A DNA stretch of 64,000 nt from Gracilaria domingensis (lineage: Eukaryota; Rhodophyta; Florideophyceae; Gracilariales; Gracilariaceae). Position 1 is the stretch's first letter, and every line of letters begins with the position of its first letter. Where the stretch lies: NCBI GenBank assembly GCA_022539475.1, contig VCMS01000098.1:62001-126000 (forward strand), given 5' to 3'. The notes below the pieces were generated by a model. It had not been told where the DNA came from. It searched no databases and worked only from the letters and a program-made list of their open reading frames with translations. Of this stretch, positions 50,441-62,902 are shown one piece after another. The position numbers and the translations under genes are program-made.

Positions 50441-53400
50441 CTAGGCTGAAGCAACGCCTTCGATCTCAGAATCAATATCTTCCAACTCGTCTCTAATTTT
50501 CTCCAGCAGCTGCTCGTCCGGTTCGGCCCAGATGCCCCGACCGGCTGCCTCTAAAAACCTCGACAATATGTTCCTGCAATGTTAAGAGGAAAAAACAGTT
50601 ATATGAGTTAGCTTCCTTGTCGTCGATTTCGAGTTATTCGCTCAAGCAAAGAAAATGGTCATCACAAGAGCTACATACCTGTACGCTTCGGGTGAAGATT
50701 TCCTGATCAGCTTGCTGTTTTCTTCATCCAGCACATAGCGCTCGGCAGCCTGTTCGAACACAAAGTTATCTCCATACCCAACTGTTCCTCCCCATCCGAT
50801 CAACGCTGTCATTCTTGTGGACACCTCAAAGGCACCTCCCGCACCATTCTTCAACATCTTTTCCGCCCATTTCGGATTGAGCAGTCTAGTTCGCAATTCC
50901 ATGCGTAGCACTTGTTCCAGTTCCTTTGGCTCGCGACCTTCCCCACCATCTCGAGCTGAGCCAAACGATTCCACAATCGACGCACTGACGTTCTCATTCT
51001 TGCTTTCTTTTCGAGCAGCGCGAAGAAGGGCGCCAGTGTTTGCATAGTACTCTTGAATGTCACTCAACCCGTACTCAACGCTGTCAATCTGCTGAACAAC
51101 TCGCGACGTTGTTGAGAGCATCTTTCTCAGCGTTTGAGAATCGCGCTTCCCTTCCGAATTGCGTCCGTACACATATGAGTTGCGGTTCACGAACGTCTCC
51201 GCGAGCTCGTCCCCACTTTCCCAAGTAGAGTCCGCGACTTGCTCGTTTACCATAGAACCATAATCACCAGGCGGGTTCGAGAAAATCCGTGCGCCACCGT
51301 CTACGTCTTCGTCGTCGTCCGCTGAAATACTTAACGCATGTTTTCGAACGTAGTTCACTTCTGGAGGTTCATCGGCGTTCGCAGCTCTTCTGCAGACATC
51401 GTCCAAGAGGTATACCACATGCTCGAACGAATCCCTGAAAATACCGCTCAAGTTGAGCAATACATCTATTCTTGGTCGACCAAGCTCTTGCACATCAATC
51501 AATTCAAACCGCACAACCCTTCCGGTGCCGTCTAACACAGGTTCCGCTCCAATGAATCCTAATGCTATTCCAACCGATTCGCCTTTTGTTTTGATATTAT
51601 CAAGACCCCATAGTGGAACCGCTACGGTTTCAGGGTACTGGCCATTGTTGCGTTCCATGTGCGCTTTTATCGTGCGATCGCTAATCGCTCTTCCGGTTCG
51701 ATACGCAGCGGGAGAGGGTAACCTGTACGGATCCAACGCATGAATGTTTGCTCCAGTTGGTAAAACACCCGCACCGTCACGCAATAAGTCACCCCCAGGT
51801 ACAGCTTCAATGTATTCTCCGTTCAGTCCTCGAACAATGCTATCCAGTTCGCGTTCGGTCTCTAAAAGCTTTGGCAACACGTCTGTCGCCCTCTTGAAAC
51901 AGTCAAGGTGGGCATACTTCGAAGAATCAAATGATGACCAAGTACCCGTGTCCCCAGCAGATGGTTCTCCCATCACAGAAGCCACAATAGCACGAGCAAG
52001 CGGAAGACGATCATTCTCTTCAACACCATCAGAATGATCACCAATAATCGCCTCTACGTAACCCAAGGCGTCATCGTGAGAAGGTGTTTGACCGAAAACA
52101 TGCAGCCCAGAGGAAAACAAACGCGATTCTAACGTCTTCAGATATACCGAGATGCGCCCAATGAATTCTGTGCTTTCCATATCCTGTGTGAGATCAAAGC
52201 CCAAATCAACATTCAATCCCGAGGTGATTAACTTCTCCTCCAGTAGCTTGCGAATCTCTACCAATTTCTCCTCTGGGTTGCCCATCTGCTTTGTTTCATT
52301 AAACTCCCACACGAGGTTCTTCATTTCTTCAAGCTGCCCGTACAGCGCTGCGCGACCATAGGGTGGGACATTGTGTGACACAATCGTAGCGTAACCACGT
52401 CTCTTGGCAAGGGAACCTTCGCTTGGATTGTTCGCAGCATAGACATACAGGTTCGGAACATTCCCAACGAAAATGTCAGACCAGCTTTCCTTTGTGTTCC
52501 CCAACGGGTTACCCGGCAACCACTCATACGTTCCATGAGTGCCAATATGAATCATGGCATCCGCATGGAGACTTTCTTCAAGCCATCTATAAAATGCAGC
52601 ATATTGCGGATGTGGAGTAAGATCTCTATCAAACATCATTCTCATCGGATCGCCAACAATCCCAAGAGGTGGCTGGACACCTATCCATACGTTTCCAAAG
52701 CTAACACCTCCAAGAAGGTGCGTGTGTTCAACAGTCTTAATGTTCTGGGAGGACCCAAGATCGCCGTTCCATGCAGATTCGATTCGTCTGGTATTCCGTA
52801 ATCCGATCCAGGTGCGAAGATCTGACGATAAAACCTTCGTAGTGCTTTCAAACAGTTCTCTGGCAGACTTGCCGCTCAAACTGCCTCCGGTCAGCACTTG
52901 ATCGCTTTCTTTCACGAGTCCCAAAATCTCATCTGGAGACTTTGTGTGCCCATCACCAACGTCGTAGCCCTCCTCTTTCAATCGCTGAAGAATGTTTGAA
53001 ACTGACTTTGGCACGTTTAACAGAGCTGCGGTGCCAGTGGCTCCCACTGACGGTGGAAAGCCGTACACGACAATAGCCACGCGTTTCTGATCGTTCGGTT
53101 TCTTTCGCAAGGACACCCATTTCTTGATCCGGCCGGTGAGGCGTTTGACACGATCTTTGACTAAATAGATCTGATCTCCGACAAGTCCGCCAATACATAC
53201 CGTGTCAATTGCTCCGTCAAGTTCAGGCAAGCTGTAAAGAACAACGGATTGTAGTCCGGCAACTCCCTTCTGATGCCATGTACGCAGGTCCTGAATAAGC
53301 AGAGGCGCGGCAATAACATATGGCACGTTCATCTGTTGCAGGATCAGCTTTCCGACGTTCGCATTTCGAGCACCAGCCATGGAACCTGCAGGCCCACCAA

Positions 53401-54598
53401 CCAACGGAAAACCGATGGTGGATACGACAGCATCAACGAAACAGTACTTTCCTTTCCTCTGACTTCCGTAAATGCGGTCTCCTCTGGAACGCGCTTCTTC
53501 CTTGTGTTGCGAAGTGAGAAAGTCGCGGACAACGATATGAGCTTCTACGCCTGTAATGAATACTGGGACTGGGACGACAGCTTCCTCTTCCATGTATGTT
53601 ATCAGGCGCGGAATGTAATCGAGGCGAGAAACTACATGCTTTCTATAGAGCAAAACGGCAACACGAGGAAAGCCATTACGCTGCGGAAATCGTTTCTGGT
53701 ACCACTGAAGATACTGCGCCGGGTGCCCAAAGAAGCCATCATAATCGGGATGAAGCAGGCCGACGTTTGGAATCTGTGAGACTTGCGGAATTGACTGTTG
53801 AGCTGGCAATGGTCTTTCCACGACTTCCTGAACTAGATATTTACACATAGAGACAATGTTGTCAACGCCGCCAGCGTTCCAATATGCATACACAGAAAGC
53901 CAATTTCGCAAGTCGCGCACTTTCTTGCCGGGTACAAGCTTGAGCAACCTAGGGACGTTCTTCAGCAAGGTGAGGTAGCCAGCAAGCTTGTCTTCCTCAC
54001 GTGCTAACAACCCCAGTTTGTTTAGAACGAGCTTTATGGATTTTGGAATGCCGCCAGAAGAGGAGGATTTATTGACAGCATTGCTCATTTGGAATGAGCC
54101 GACTTTTGTCTGTGACATGAGCTCCAACGCACTCTCAAAGGCAAAGACAAAGGGCACTTGAACAAGCCGTTTGTTGAGCCATTCGACCTGGTCATAGTCA
54201 AACAGCAGGCTACAGAAGACGACGTCAGCATCACGCAGGGCGGACTGCAGACTGTCAGCGTGGCTTTCTACGTCGCGTTCCGTGAAGACATCCAGGACGA
54301 CGCCCAGTTGGCTCACTCTTTCACTGGCCAGCTTGTACGTTGTGAGGTTGAACGTCTCGAAGCCAGCAATCAACACAATGCGAGCCAGCGAAGTAGGGAA
54401 CGACACGGGCGCGCTAGACGGCGCGGACGACGCCGAGCGGGAGGTGCGCAGCGCGCAGCGCACAGGCGCCGGCGTCAGCACCAGCGGAGGCGCCAGCACC
54501 AGCGGCGGCGTGGTGCGCAGCGGTGCGCCGTCACATCGCGGCGGCGCACCTGCTGCGCGCGCACGCAGCGGGAGCGGGGCAACGAAGGCAGCAGTCAT
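50441..54598 (-). CDS. CHLH: Magnesium-chelatase H subunit, plastid (two exons)
   Basis: Exon 1 (50679-54598) and exon 2 (50441-50573) flank a 105-nt intron (50574-50678; GTATGTAG...ACATTGCAG), giving 1,350 residues, close to plant CHLH. The enzyme inserts Mg2+ into protoporphyrin IX, the first committed step of chlorophyll synthesis; H is the porphyrin-binding subunit working with CHLI and CHLD in the plastid stroma. ATG 54598 opens MTAAFVAPLPLRARA, a transit peptide with the Phe motif of red-algal plastid proteins; the frame upstream of it is GC-rich leader. Typical segments include AYWNAGGVDNIVSMCKYLVQ, HIGTHGTYEWLPGNPLGNTK, PSAGDTGTW and, in exon 2, FLEAAGRGIWAEPDEQLLEK. Without exon 2 the frame would end prematurely in the intron. 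Confidence 0.97.
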
Positions 54599-57500
54599 CA
54601 ACGAAGGCCGGCGGATGGAGACGCGGTGAGGGTTGACGAACGTAGCGGGGATCCAGCGCCGCGGCGACTCGCCTGCGGGTGGGCGGGTTCCATGGCGACG
54701 GCACCGACGGCAGCGGACCGGCGCGCGCTCTGCTCGCGGTGAGGCGGCGCGGCCGCGCTGAGGCGCAGACGTCAGGTTTGTGCACATGTGGTGCCAAGCC
54801 GCCACGGCGCGCGTGCGCGGCTTGGCGCGCGCGCACCGGCGCTCGGCGCGCGTTCGCTCCGGATCCTTGAGCCGGTCTTGCCGCGCCCAACTACCAACTA
54901 CCGGCGCGCCGCCTCAATTGGCTAGCGCGGCGCCATTGACAGTTAGCCCAACATTTGCGTCTCACTCGCTTGTCCTCGCGCTCTCCCAAACGTAGCCTTA
55001 CATAGTGCACGCAACGCTCCACGTACCGTCGGTAGACGCCGCCGCTCTTCGCCGCCATCACCGCTACCCCGCCGCCCAGCCGCACAGCCGCTTCCAACGT
55101 CTCCGCCAACGGTCGACACCGCGTCGCAAAGCACCACGTTGCCGTCTTCGTCAAACCCGTAAAGTTACGCCCGAATCTTTTTTCTCTCGCACTGCTGCTG
55201 TATGTTGAGCGCAACCATGCTTTGACGTCAGCCACCGCATATTCCTTCACCCCGACACCGAACCTAGCCCTATATTCCAAAGCACGCGAGGTATTAAGGA
55301 TACTGACCGCACCCAACATGTGAACGCCACTGTCCCAAGCGCCCCGTCTCGCAACACGTAAACCAAAAGTGTGGTACTGTATCCGTTCTAGACTGGCCCT
55401 TCGCGATATCGCGCCAGGGACACATCACGTAAAACGTAATCTGCCAGCTTCTCGTCCTCCAGCAGCTCCAGCACTCCCAATGTAAGCCTTTCTTCGACCT
55501 CAACCCACCAACACAACACATATCGAACAGCGGTGTATCTCCCTGCTTTTCCGAAAAAAAAAAAAAAAACGTAAATACTTCTAGCGCGTACACACAAACG
55601 CCAACCATTTCGTCATCACCAAGCGTCACATTTGTTTACATGCCCCCCCCCCCCCACCGCAGCCGCCCCTTTTTCTTTTCCACCCCCCCACCGCTAACTC
55701 TTGTCACCAACGTGCCCTCCTCCGCGCCCCAGGAGCCGAATCATCGCCACGCTCCGCGCTGCCACGCCCAATGCCCCCTTGCTCGATAGCCCATATGACG
55801 TTTTGCTATCCTCGTTATAGCGCCACCTCATCTTCGAGTACATACTTGTGCGCGATCCTCCTACACTGTCCAACATGTGTAATCACTACACATTCCCTGA
55901 CGTACTGCTGTTGTATTGCCCTACAAGTTTATATGTTTTTTGCTCTGTATCATAGAACGAGCTCAACTGCGGTGCCGCCATCAACTCAAAATAGCTCGGC
56001 GCAGCCGTGTGGCGCCTGGATGCTAGTTTCTGTAATCCCGCTTTGCGGTTTACACCTTCGCTGACAAACTGCGTTTACCACTAATGTGATGTGCATCCGC
56101 CAAAGCCGGTCGCCAACACCGTTGTTGTACTGCTACCAGCGCTAGATATCAACACAACTCTACTCACTTCATCATACGTACTCGCACGCGCCGAAAGGTG
56201 CCATTTGCGCGCCCAATCAACCGAATTTACATCTCGCGCCATCAACCTCGAGAAGAGCGAGACCAAGCGCTGTCTAGTCAAGCGCCTCCATCAAAACGAA
56301 CGCTTGTCCCCCAAAGCGTGTCAATTCACATGTGCGGTCATTTTGACGATGCTCTACTTCCATTGTGAGAGAGCTCACTCTCACAGCAGACTGATAACAA
56401 TAGATATTGCTCAAGCGTCTACAGCCGAAACCGTTCGGAAAGAGCGATTGAAAGACGCAATTTACTTGCGGTCATTGGTCTTTGCGCACATGAAAGAATG
56501 AAGCGACATGGCAAGAGGTGCGAGGCGAGAGCGAGTCCGGCGCAAAGGTGATGTTCCGCCGCCGCATGAAATGCTTCATTACGAACATCTCAACGTTTCC
56601 GTTGCGTCGAATGAACAGGCGCCTGCTCAAGATATTTAGGTGGCGCGTGCAATCTGTCGTAATGGACATCTCGCCGGATTAGAAGGCTACCATATTGCTT
56701 ACAAAAACAGCGGGCACGCCAAAATATCTGTGAGGTGGCGCAAACTCACGCGGGGGCAGCGTGAGTAGAGTCAACTCTAGCAAGCGGGAGCTGGCTTGAA
56801 AAGCTTTTTTCGGACGGTCAGCTGGCGCAAGCTGAGAGGCGCGTGCGGGGTGGGTGTGGGGGGGGTGGGGGGGCGGGGGAGGGGGAAGGGAAGGGTTGGT
56901 CGAACGGGATCAAGCGCGCGCGCGGCAGACGCGCGCGCGGCGGCGCGCGGCGGCGCTGCTGACAGTGCGTGACAGGTGTGCGGTGGCTGGACACGTTCCA
57001 TCTGTCCAGCGACGTCGAGCACACGGGGAGTGGCGCTGTAAAGCGCGATGCTTCGGCCTGCAGGCGCCGGCGGCGCATCCTATTTTGGAAACGTCCTCCT
57101 GCTCAGCCGTTGTCATGGTTGTGCGCGCGCGCGCGCGCGCGCGCCACAGCGCGCAGCGCGCGCTGTCATTGCATGCTGCCCGCATTGCTGTGCGTTTCTT
57201 TTACTCGCCAGCTCTCAGCACACGCTCCTCGATGAATCGCTACCCTTCGTTAACCTGCCAGACGCTCGCGCTCCAGCCAGCCACCCCGTCCTGCACCCTC
57301 CGTCTATACACCTCCTTGCCACCGATGTCGCCCCCCTGATCCCTCTCAAGTCCGCTACCGAGACTGCTGTACCTTTCCACTTCCGCACATATGTGCCTCT
57401 ATGAAGCGGCCCCTGATTTGTTGTTTTAATGTACGTAAGCGGTTTCCTCTCCGCCACTTTGGTCTTTGGCCAGCGCACCAGCAATTATTCAAAGCAACTC

Positions 57501-57670
57501 CCCCAAATATCGATATCATGTGTAAACGGAACAAAATATGTACTCGTGGCGAAGAGTGTTTAGTCAAACACCGAACTATATACATGAGATACTTAATAAC
57601 AATTAATAATATATAACTCTAGAAAGGTAACATAACAATCAATCAAGTATGGGAATGAGTTGGGAGCATT
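54599..57670. other. Intergenic region, no gene recognised
   Basis: CHLH 5' island (GC-rich to about 54900), then about 1.9 kb of moderate GC with homopolymers (poly-A near 55555-55569, poly-C near 55646-55656), then a second CpG-rich island at 56820-57180 with gcgcgc runs. The minus-strand frame 54891-55319 (142 codons) looks the least random but shows no known features. No RNA gene seen. Confidence 0.4.
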
Positions 57671-58573
57671 TCACGGCTGCGAGTAGTGCGGCGGCAAGTT
57701 GAGTCGGAAATTCGGCGGAGGCTGAATCACTTGAACAGAAGACGGCTCAAGCAAGTGCGCATACGGACGCATGAGCGCGTCGGAACTTGCCAGCGCCGTG
57801 GCCACGGAGCTGGACCGCTTTTGGCCCACTTTCTTCCTTCTAGCGTTGATCCGGTTGTAGATGTGACACTGAGAGCGTGGCGGGCATATTTCAGCACAAT
57901 GCGGGCATAGCCAATCGTTGGGGTTCTGCGCAATAGCATCGTAGTCCCAGCCTTGCTCGCGCACGCATTGCTCACACACGATCTTCCGGCAGTAGCCCTC
58001 GCGCATGCGGCGGCAGGTCGCGCTGCCTTGTCCTTTTCTCGGCATTCGAGAGCATATATGGCAGAATCGGCTCGCAACCGGCTTGGAGTACGTTTTCGGT
58101 TTCCGTGTGGTCTTGCGCTTGCGCACGCTGTTGAGCGGTGAGAGGTCGCGCACAGTGCACGGTGAGCAGCTTGGCGTCTGACATTGTGCCAGCGGAGCAG
58201 CGGCTTGCGCAGAGATGGCAGCGTGGAAAGCGTTGTTGATGGTAGCGATGCACACAGCGGATGCGTCGGGCTGCGCCGTTTCATACGAGGGATGTGCGAG
58301 CGCGTTGGGCATGGGGCTGGTGCTAAGTGAGGAGGTGGAAAGATTGAACGACGGCGGCGCCGACGACGCGGGCGTGGCAGCCGGCGTGAAAAGCTCGTCG
58401 CTGGAGGAGTGCTGCTGGATGGCAGATAGATTGAGATCCGGTGGTAAAATGTGTTCCATTTTGTCGGTCATGTGCATGAAGGAGGCGATGGTGTCGTGGA
58501 GCGCAGCGTCCGAGTCCGCATACGGAAGCGCGGGGGAGCGAGAGATTCCTTGCTTCACGGGAAACAAATCCAT
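57671..58573 (-). CDS. CDCA7-like 4CXXC (zf-4CXXC_R1) zinc-finger protein
   Basis: A 300-residue protein from ATG 58573 (MDLFPVKQGISRSP); the longer frame upstream lies in a poly-G/C promoter. Residues 1-130 are Ser/Pro/Ala-rich and disordered. A basic stretch RKRKTTRKPKTYSKPVA (151-167) precedes the Cys-rich domain: CHIC (171-174), Cys187, Cys195, CEQC (200-203), CPHC (223-226), Cys230 and Cys236 with CRKIVCEQCVREQGWDYD between them. This is the 4CXXC_R1 domain of CDCA7, which binds hemimethylated or non-B CpG DNA and recruits the HELLS/DDM1 remodeller for DNA-methylation maintenance in animals and plants; the domain also occurs in JmjC-type plant proteins. That role here is inferred. The CpG-dense islands nearby make it of interest. 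Confidence 0.85.
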   Translation of the reverse strand: MDLFPVKQGISRSPALPYADSDAALHDTIASFMHMTDKMEHILPPDLNLSAIQQHSSSDELFTPAATPASSAPPSFNLSTSSLSTSPMPNALAHPSYETAQPDASAVCIATINNAFHAAISAQAAAPLAQCQTPSCSPCTVRDLSPLNSVRKRKTTRKPKTYSKPVASRFCHICSRMPRKGQGSATCRRMREGYCRKIVCEQCVREQGWDYDAIAQNPNDWLCPHCAEICPPRSQCHIYNRINARRKKVGQKRSSSVATALASSDALMRPYAHLLEPSSVQVIQPPPNFRLNLPPHYSQP

Positions 58574-61500
58574 TGTGACCAGAGGAGGTGAAGAAGGCGT
58601 GGGCGTTTGGGGGAAGAAAGGGGAGGGGGGTTTTGGGGAGCGCGGGCTGCGACAAGGTGTGCGGGGAGAGGGGGGGGGGGGGGGGGGGGTGGGGAAGAGA
58701 GAAAGTGGGAAAGCGGAGAAAGGACGGGGCCGGCGCTTTAAGGGAGGCGTGGAGGGGTTGCGGCGGGGGCGGTGGGTACGAAAAGGGGAGCGGGGCGGAG
58801 CGGGGCGGAGCGGAGCGGAGCGGCGGTGTTTTTGAAGGGTGCGTGCGGTTATCAGGGGGGGGAGGAAGTACACGCGCGGCGCGCCTCGTGGACGGCGCGG
58901 CGCGGTGGGTGGTGCGCACAGCGGGCAGCGAGTGCGGTGATCCAATCGCGGCGATTGACAGCGGCGCAGCGCGGCGTGACGGCATCACACGCGTCTGAAT
59001 TCAACAAGACGGGAGCGGCGGCGCTACCAGCGCTACGCGCGTGACGGCGGCGCGTGCGCGCAATCCATGAAAATAGCCGCCGCGCATATGTTTTACTGAT
59101 TGGCTTCGCCGCATGCAATTACACCGCGCGCGCGCGCCGCACGCGCCGCCCGCCATGTCGTGGCCGCGCGCGGCCGCACGCGCGCATCTCGTTCCGATCC
59201 GCCCTGCGCGCCGCGCTGCCCTTCCCCCTTCCTGCGCACCGCCGCCCGTGCGTCGCGCCCCGTCCCACCGCCTCGCCGCCACTTTCTCGCACCCGCCCCT
59301 CCCCCCGTTTGCCACGTCGTGCCGCTCCGCCGCCGCGCCGCTCCGCCGCCGCGCCGCTCCCGCGCTGCGGCACAGCGTCGCCGCGCGCGACCAAGCAACT
59401 CGCGCGCGCTCGGCTGCCCTGTCATTGCGTTGCACGCAATAATGCATAATGGTATCCACAGCTTACAAAGCCTGCAGCTTACCCTCGCTTCATTCCCTCT
59501 TTCCGCCTTCCCTGCCAGCAACATCAGCAGACACTCCCGCCCCTGTCATGGGCTAATGGCCACGAAACCCCCATCGTTTCGTCAGCCATACAGCCATGTC
59601 ACCGCAACCCGTGCAGTCCGGCAGCATTCCGGCGTCCAATTACAGCCGCCCGTGAAACATCAGCTCCGTTTCTACCCGTAGATAGTCCCCAGCGCTTTGC
59701 CTTGCCGTCTGCGATAACGGTAGTTTCCAAATCGACAAGGGCTGGAGCCGTTCGAGCATTCTTTCGGTATCTTGCCAGATATTTCTCGTTCAACATAGTT
59801 CCCGTACAGAGCTCATAATAGTTATCATAATACTGTCGCCTGCCCTATCTTGCAATCCCCTGCTGTGATGCGCCGCCAACTTTTTAACCTGGTCGCCTTT
59901 GTGCATGCTTACGTTAGTTCGTATATCTTCGACAACTACATGGGACACATTCAATCTCCTGGACTTGCGTTAGGGGCGAGCTTTCGTGGACCATACACCT
60001 CACTGACAAGATTCATCCTTACCGTGCCACTTCACCGCGCAAGCACTACCATTCACATGAAAAAAACCACATAAACCCACAAGCATATCTGCCTCTCTTC
60101 ATGTTATCCACGATACGGAAAACTTTTGCCTCATGACACTATCCAATTATCACCACCACATTACGTGTATTTCCATGCCAACGAACCACTCCACACTTCC
60201 ACCCTGTTGCAGCCACACTTGCGATAAATTTGTACAGTATCAACCTCAGCCAGCAACTGCATCTTTGAAACTGGCACATGCTGCGATGGGAAGGACTCGA
60301 GTTACTCCAAAAATATGTTGGAAAAGTCCTCAGCCCTCGCGTTTCTGCTTCTTCCCCGAAAACCACTCGTCGCCCGAACCTTCTTCGCCCCGCCGAGGTC
60401 CCATTGGAGAAGTTCTTATATGCAAATCCATCCAAACTTCTGACGCGACGAATCATTCTTACAATGTTCTCCCTCCACGTGTCCCGACAAACCGTCTTGG
60501 TTGTTTTCTTACTTTTCCCTCCATCACGCTGTCGTGTTCTCTCTCACGTCTTGTTCTACTCATTCTTGTTCCTTCAACGTCACAAGCTAGAGCCTGTTAC
60601 ATAAAGGTGGAACATGGCGAGGACTTTAATGATTCAGAGCTTTACTCTTCGAATACTTGTTTTCGCGAGATTCAGAGGGGTCCTAACCAATAGTACATCA
60701 CCGACAACCAGAACACACTTGTCTTATTCCAATGCCAGTGTTTCATCTTGAAACAAACAGACGCACAACCTCTCACAGAGCCGAGAAAGATCTGTTCTCC
60801 TCAGTCAAAACTGTTTTCCTTGTTCAAGAAAGTATCGTGAGTCACGTGAGCCGTTCTTGGCTTGATCATCGAGACCAAAGCTCGATAAAAGCCACCACTT
60901 GGATACGGAAGTTTTCATATGTTGAAAGCAGCTCCATTAAATCTACAATGCTATTGTTTCGACTTGACGTGTTCCTGGATATCTTTGCGAGAATTGATTG
61001 CACCTCCTCCGTCTTTAGGAAGCCTTCTACCATGCAAATCTATTTTGTTCAAGCGAAGTGTCTCAAAGAGTCTCTATCATTCCTAACTTGAAATGGTTCC
61101 TTTTTTAGGGCACGAGCGATTCATTGCTATGAAATAGACGCGTAGGAAAACGGCAAAGAGTAACTCTTGTTTCGTTTATTGGGAAGAATGTCGCTGTATA
61201 GAAACAGATGTCTCCTTCTGCACCATTTTCACGAACTCGAAAAGTGGAAAGAATCGTACTTGAAGAAGTTGTGTCGCTGATACGACCGCGTTTTCACGAC
61301 TACATATTTGTCATGTAAACCTTTCTCTTGAATCGTACATCTTGTTTTAGAACTCCGATGGAAGTCTCGAGGGCTTCTCTCCTTAGGAACAGAGACATTT
61401 TTTTGGAATCTTATCCATGTATCTCACATGCCACGCTTAACTTCATTCTTCACAGGCAATCCTTTCTCCCAGAATGACGCCTTCGGCGCGCGAATGCTGC

Positions 61501-62902
61501 TGGAAACTACTGTTTGCAAATTATTTTCTCAGAACTGGACCACATCTTGACGAGATGAAGATAGACGCTCCGGAAGAGGAGTTCACTTTCTTCCCGACAG
61601 CATGGAATTAGACACTACCCAGGACTAAATAACTGATGTACGAACGTCTCATGGTGAGGCGTGCCTTTTTCAAACGGAGACACGGACAGCATAACAAGGG
61701 TGTAGCACTTGTTAGTGGGAGAAGAAAAACCCGCTCGAGTTCGTTCCAACTATATGATTCAACAAAAAGAGTATGTAAGGGCAAGCTGATGTTCAGAAGA
61801 TGGAGAGTGAGGCTTTACCTAATTGTTACACTTGGTGGGTTTTCTTTCTAAATTACTGTTTTCGGCAGCAAACCTTACTTTTGTTGATGTTGTCAACCAT
61901 TGCTATCGTTCGCAGTGTCATGACCTCTTTTTGTTTAATTTGGACATCTACCTTCAATGTGCTTAGCAGAAGCTGGACTATCTCGACTAAGCTTAGGGTT
62001 AGAACTGATGAGGACAACAGCTAAATCATGCTGCAAACCGAGAGTGAGCCGAATGTTAATGGCAGAATTTCTTGTCCCCTCGGGCTCTCGCATTCTGGCA
62101 CATTGGCTTTCGTGTCCGTAGATATGCTCGGAATACGTTTGAAGTCTCTAGAGTTCTGGGAGAGAGCACCTGAAATCGCAGCTATCCCCGCTACGTATAA
62201 AGACATGTTAACGCCAGGGGGAAACATGCCCTTTACTGCCTCTTTCGTCTTCCCAGCATATCTTAAGGGCTTTTCACAATTTCTAGTCGTAGGAACCGGA
62301 ACATGACCTTCAAATAAGAAACTTCACGAGCTTAAAATACTGCAAGGAACGAGGAACTTCGATTATGTCAAATATCCTATATACAGTAGATGTCCCTCGA
62401 AACCTCTTCGGTCCGCCTAACTACTACACAGATCCCGTTGTCACTTGTCACAGATATGAAGGTACGGCGATATTCAAAACACAGCTGCTGCCCCAGAGGA
62501 CTTCCGCAAAGGAGGATCCTCTAGGACTGGCAAAGTGGGAAGGATGCGGGGCGCTTGTGATGACAAATGCAGAGGCAGAAGGCGGTCGCTGACATGTACA
62601 ATGTACACCGGTACACCTGTACGAAAAGTGCGCATACACAAAAAAAATATAATTTCAAAATAAATCTGTACATGTACCGACGGTACGTGTACGAGACTCG
62701 TACGATACGAGTGCAATTGTGCGCGGAGACGCAAAAAGTCAAGTCCCAAAGGTACCAAAGGTACCCTTGGTATCTATCATAGTGTGGAAATCGAAAATAA
62801 TGTGCTTTACATGGAATATGTTCACCACCACTGCGAGCCGAAGTGTCAACCGTGCCCTGATCACTGAACGCCTGCGGGAGCCATCCCCCTGTCATTGTGC
62901 TT
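58574..62902. other. Long gene-free region
   Basis: A G-rich run near 58668-58690 and a CpG-rich island to about 59450, then 3.4 kb of A/T-richer DNA with short frames only (the longest, plus 60133-60693, has no recognisable features). Palindromic gtacaatgtacaccggtacacctgtacg-type sequence occurs near 62590-62620. No RNA gene or transposon remnant recognised. Confidence 0.4.

Noticed and set aside
54891-55319. Minus-strand 142-codon ORF upstream of CHLH
   Set aside because: Composition is not clearly random, but there are no motifs, no supporting context and a GC-rich C-terminus running into the CHLH promoter; not enough to call a gene.
58668-58690. Telomere-like or switch-like function for poly-G/poly-C runs
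   Set aside because: They are simple homopolymers recurring at several promoters and 3' flanks (about 3961, 8280, 25219, 47445, 55646, 58668) without telomeric periodicity.
60133-60693. Plus-strand 186-codon ORF in the long gene-free region
   Set aside because: His/Ser/Pro-rich with no domain or signal; plausible chance frame.
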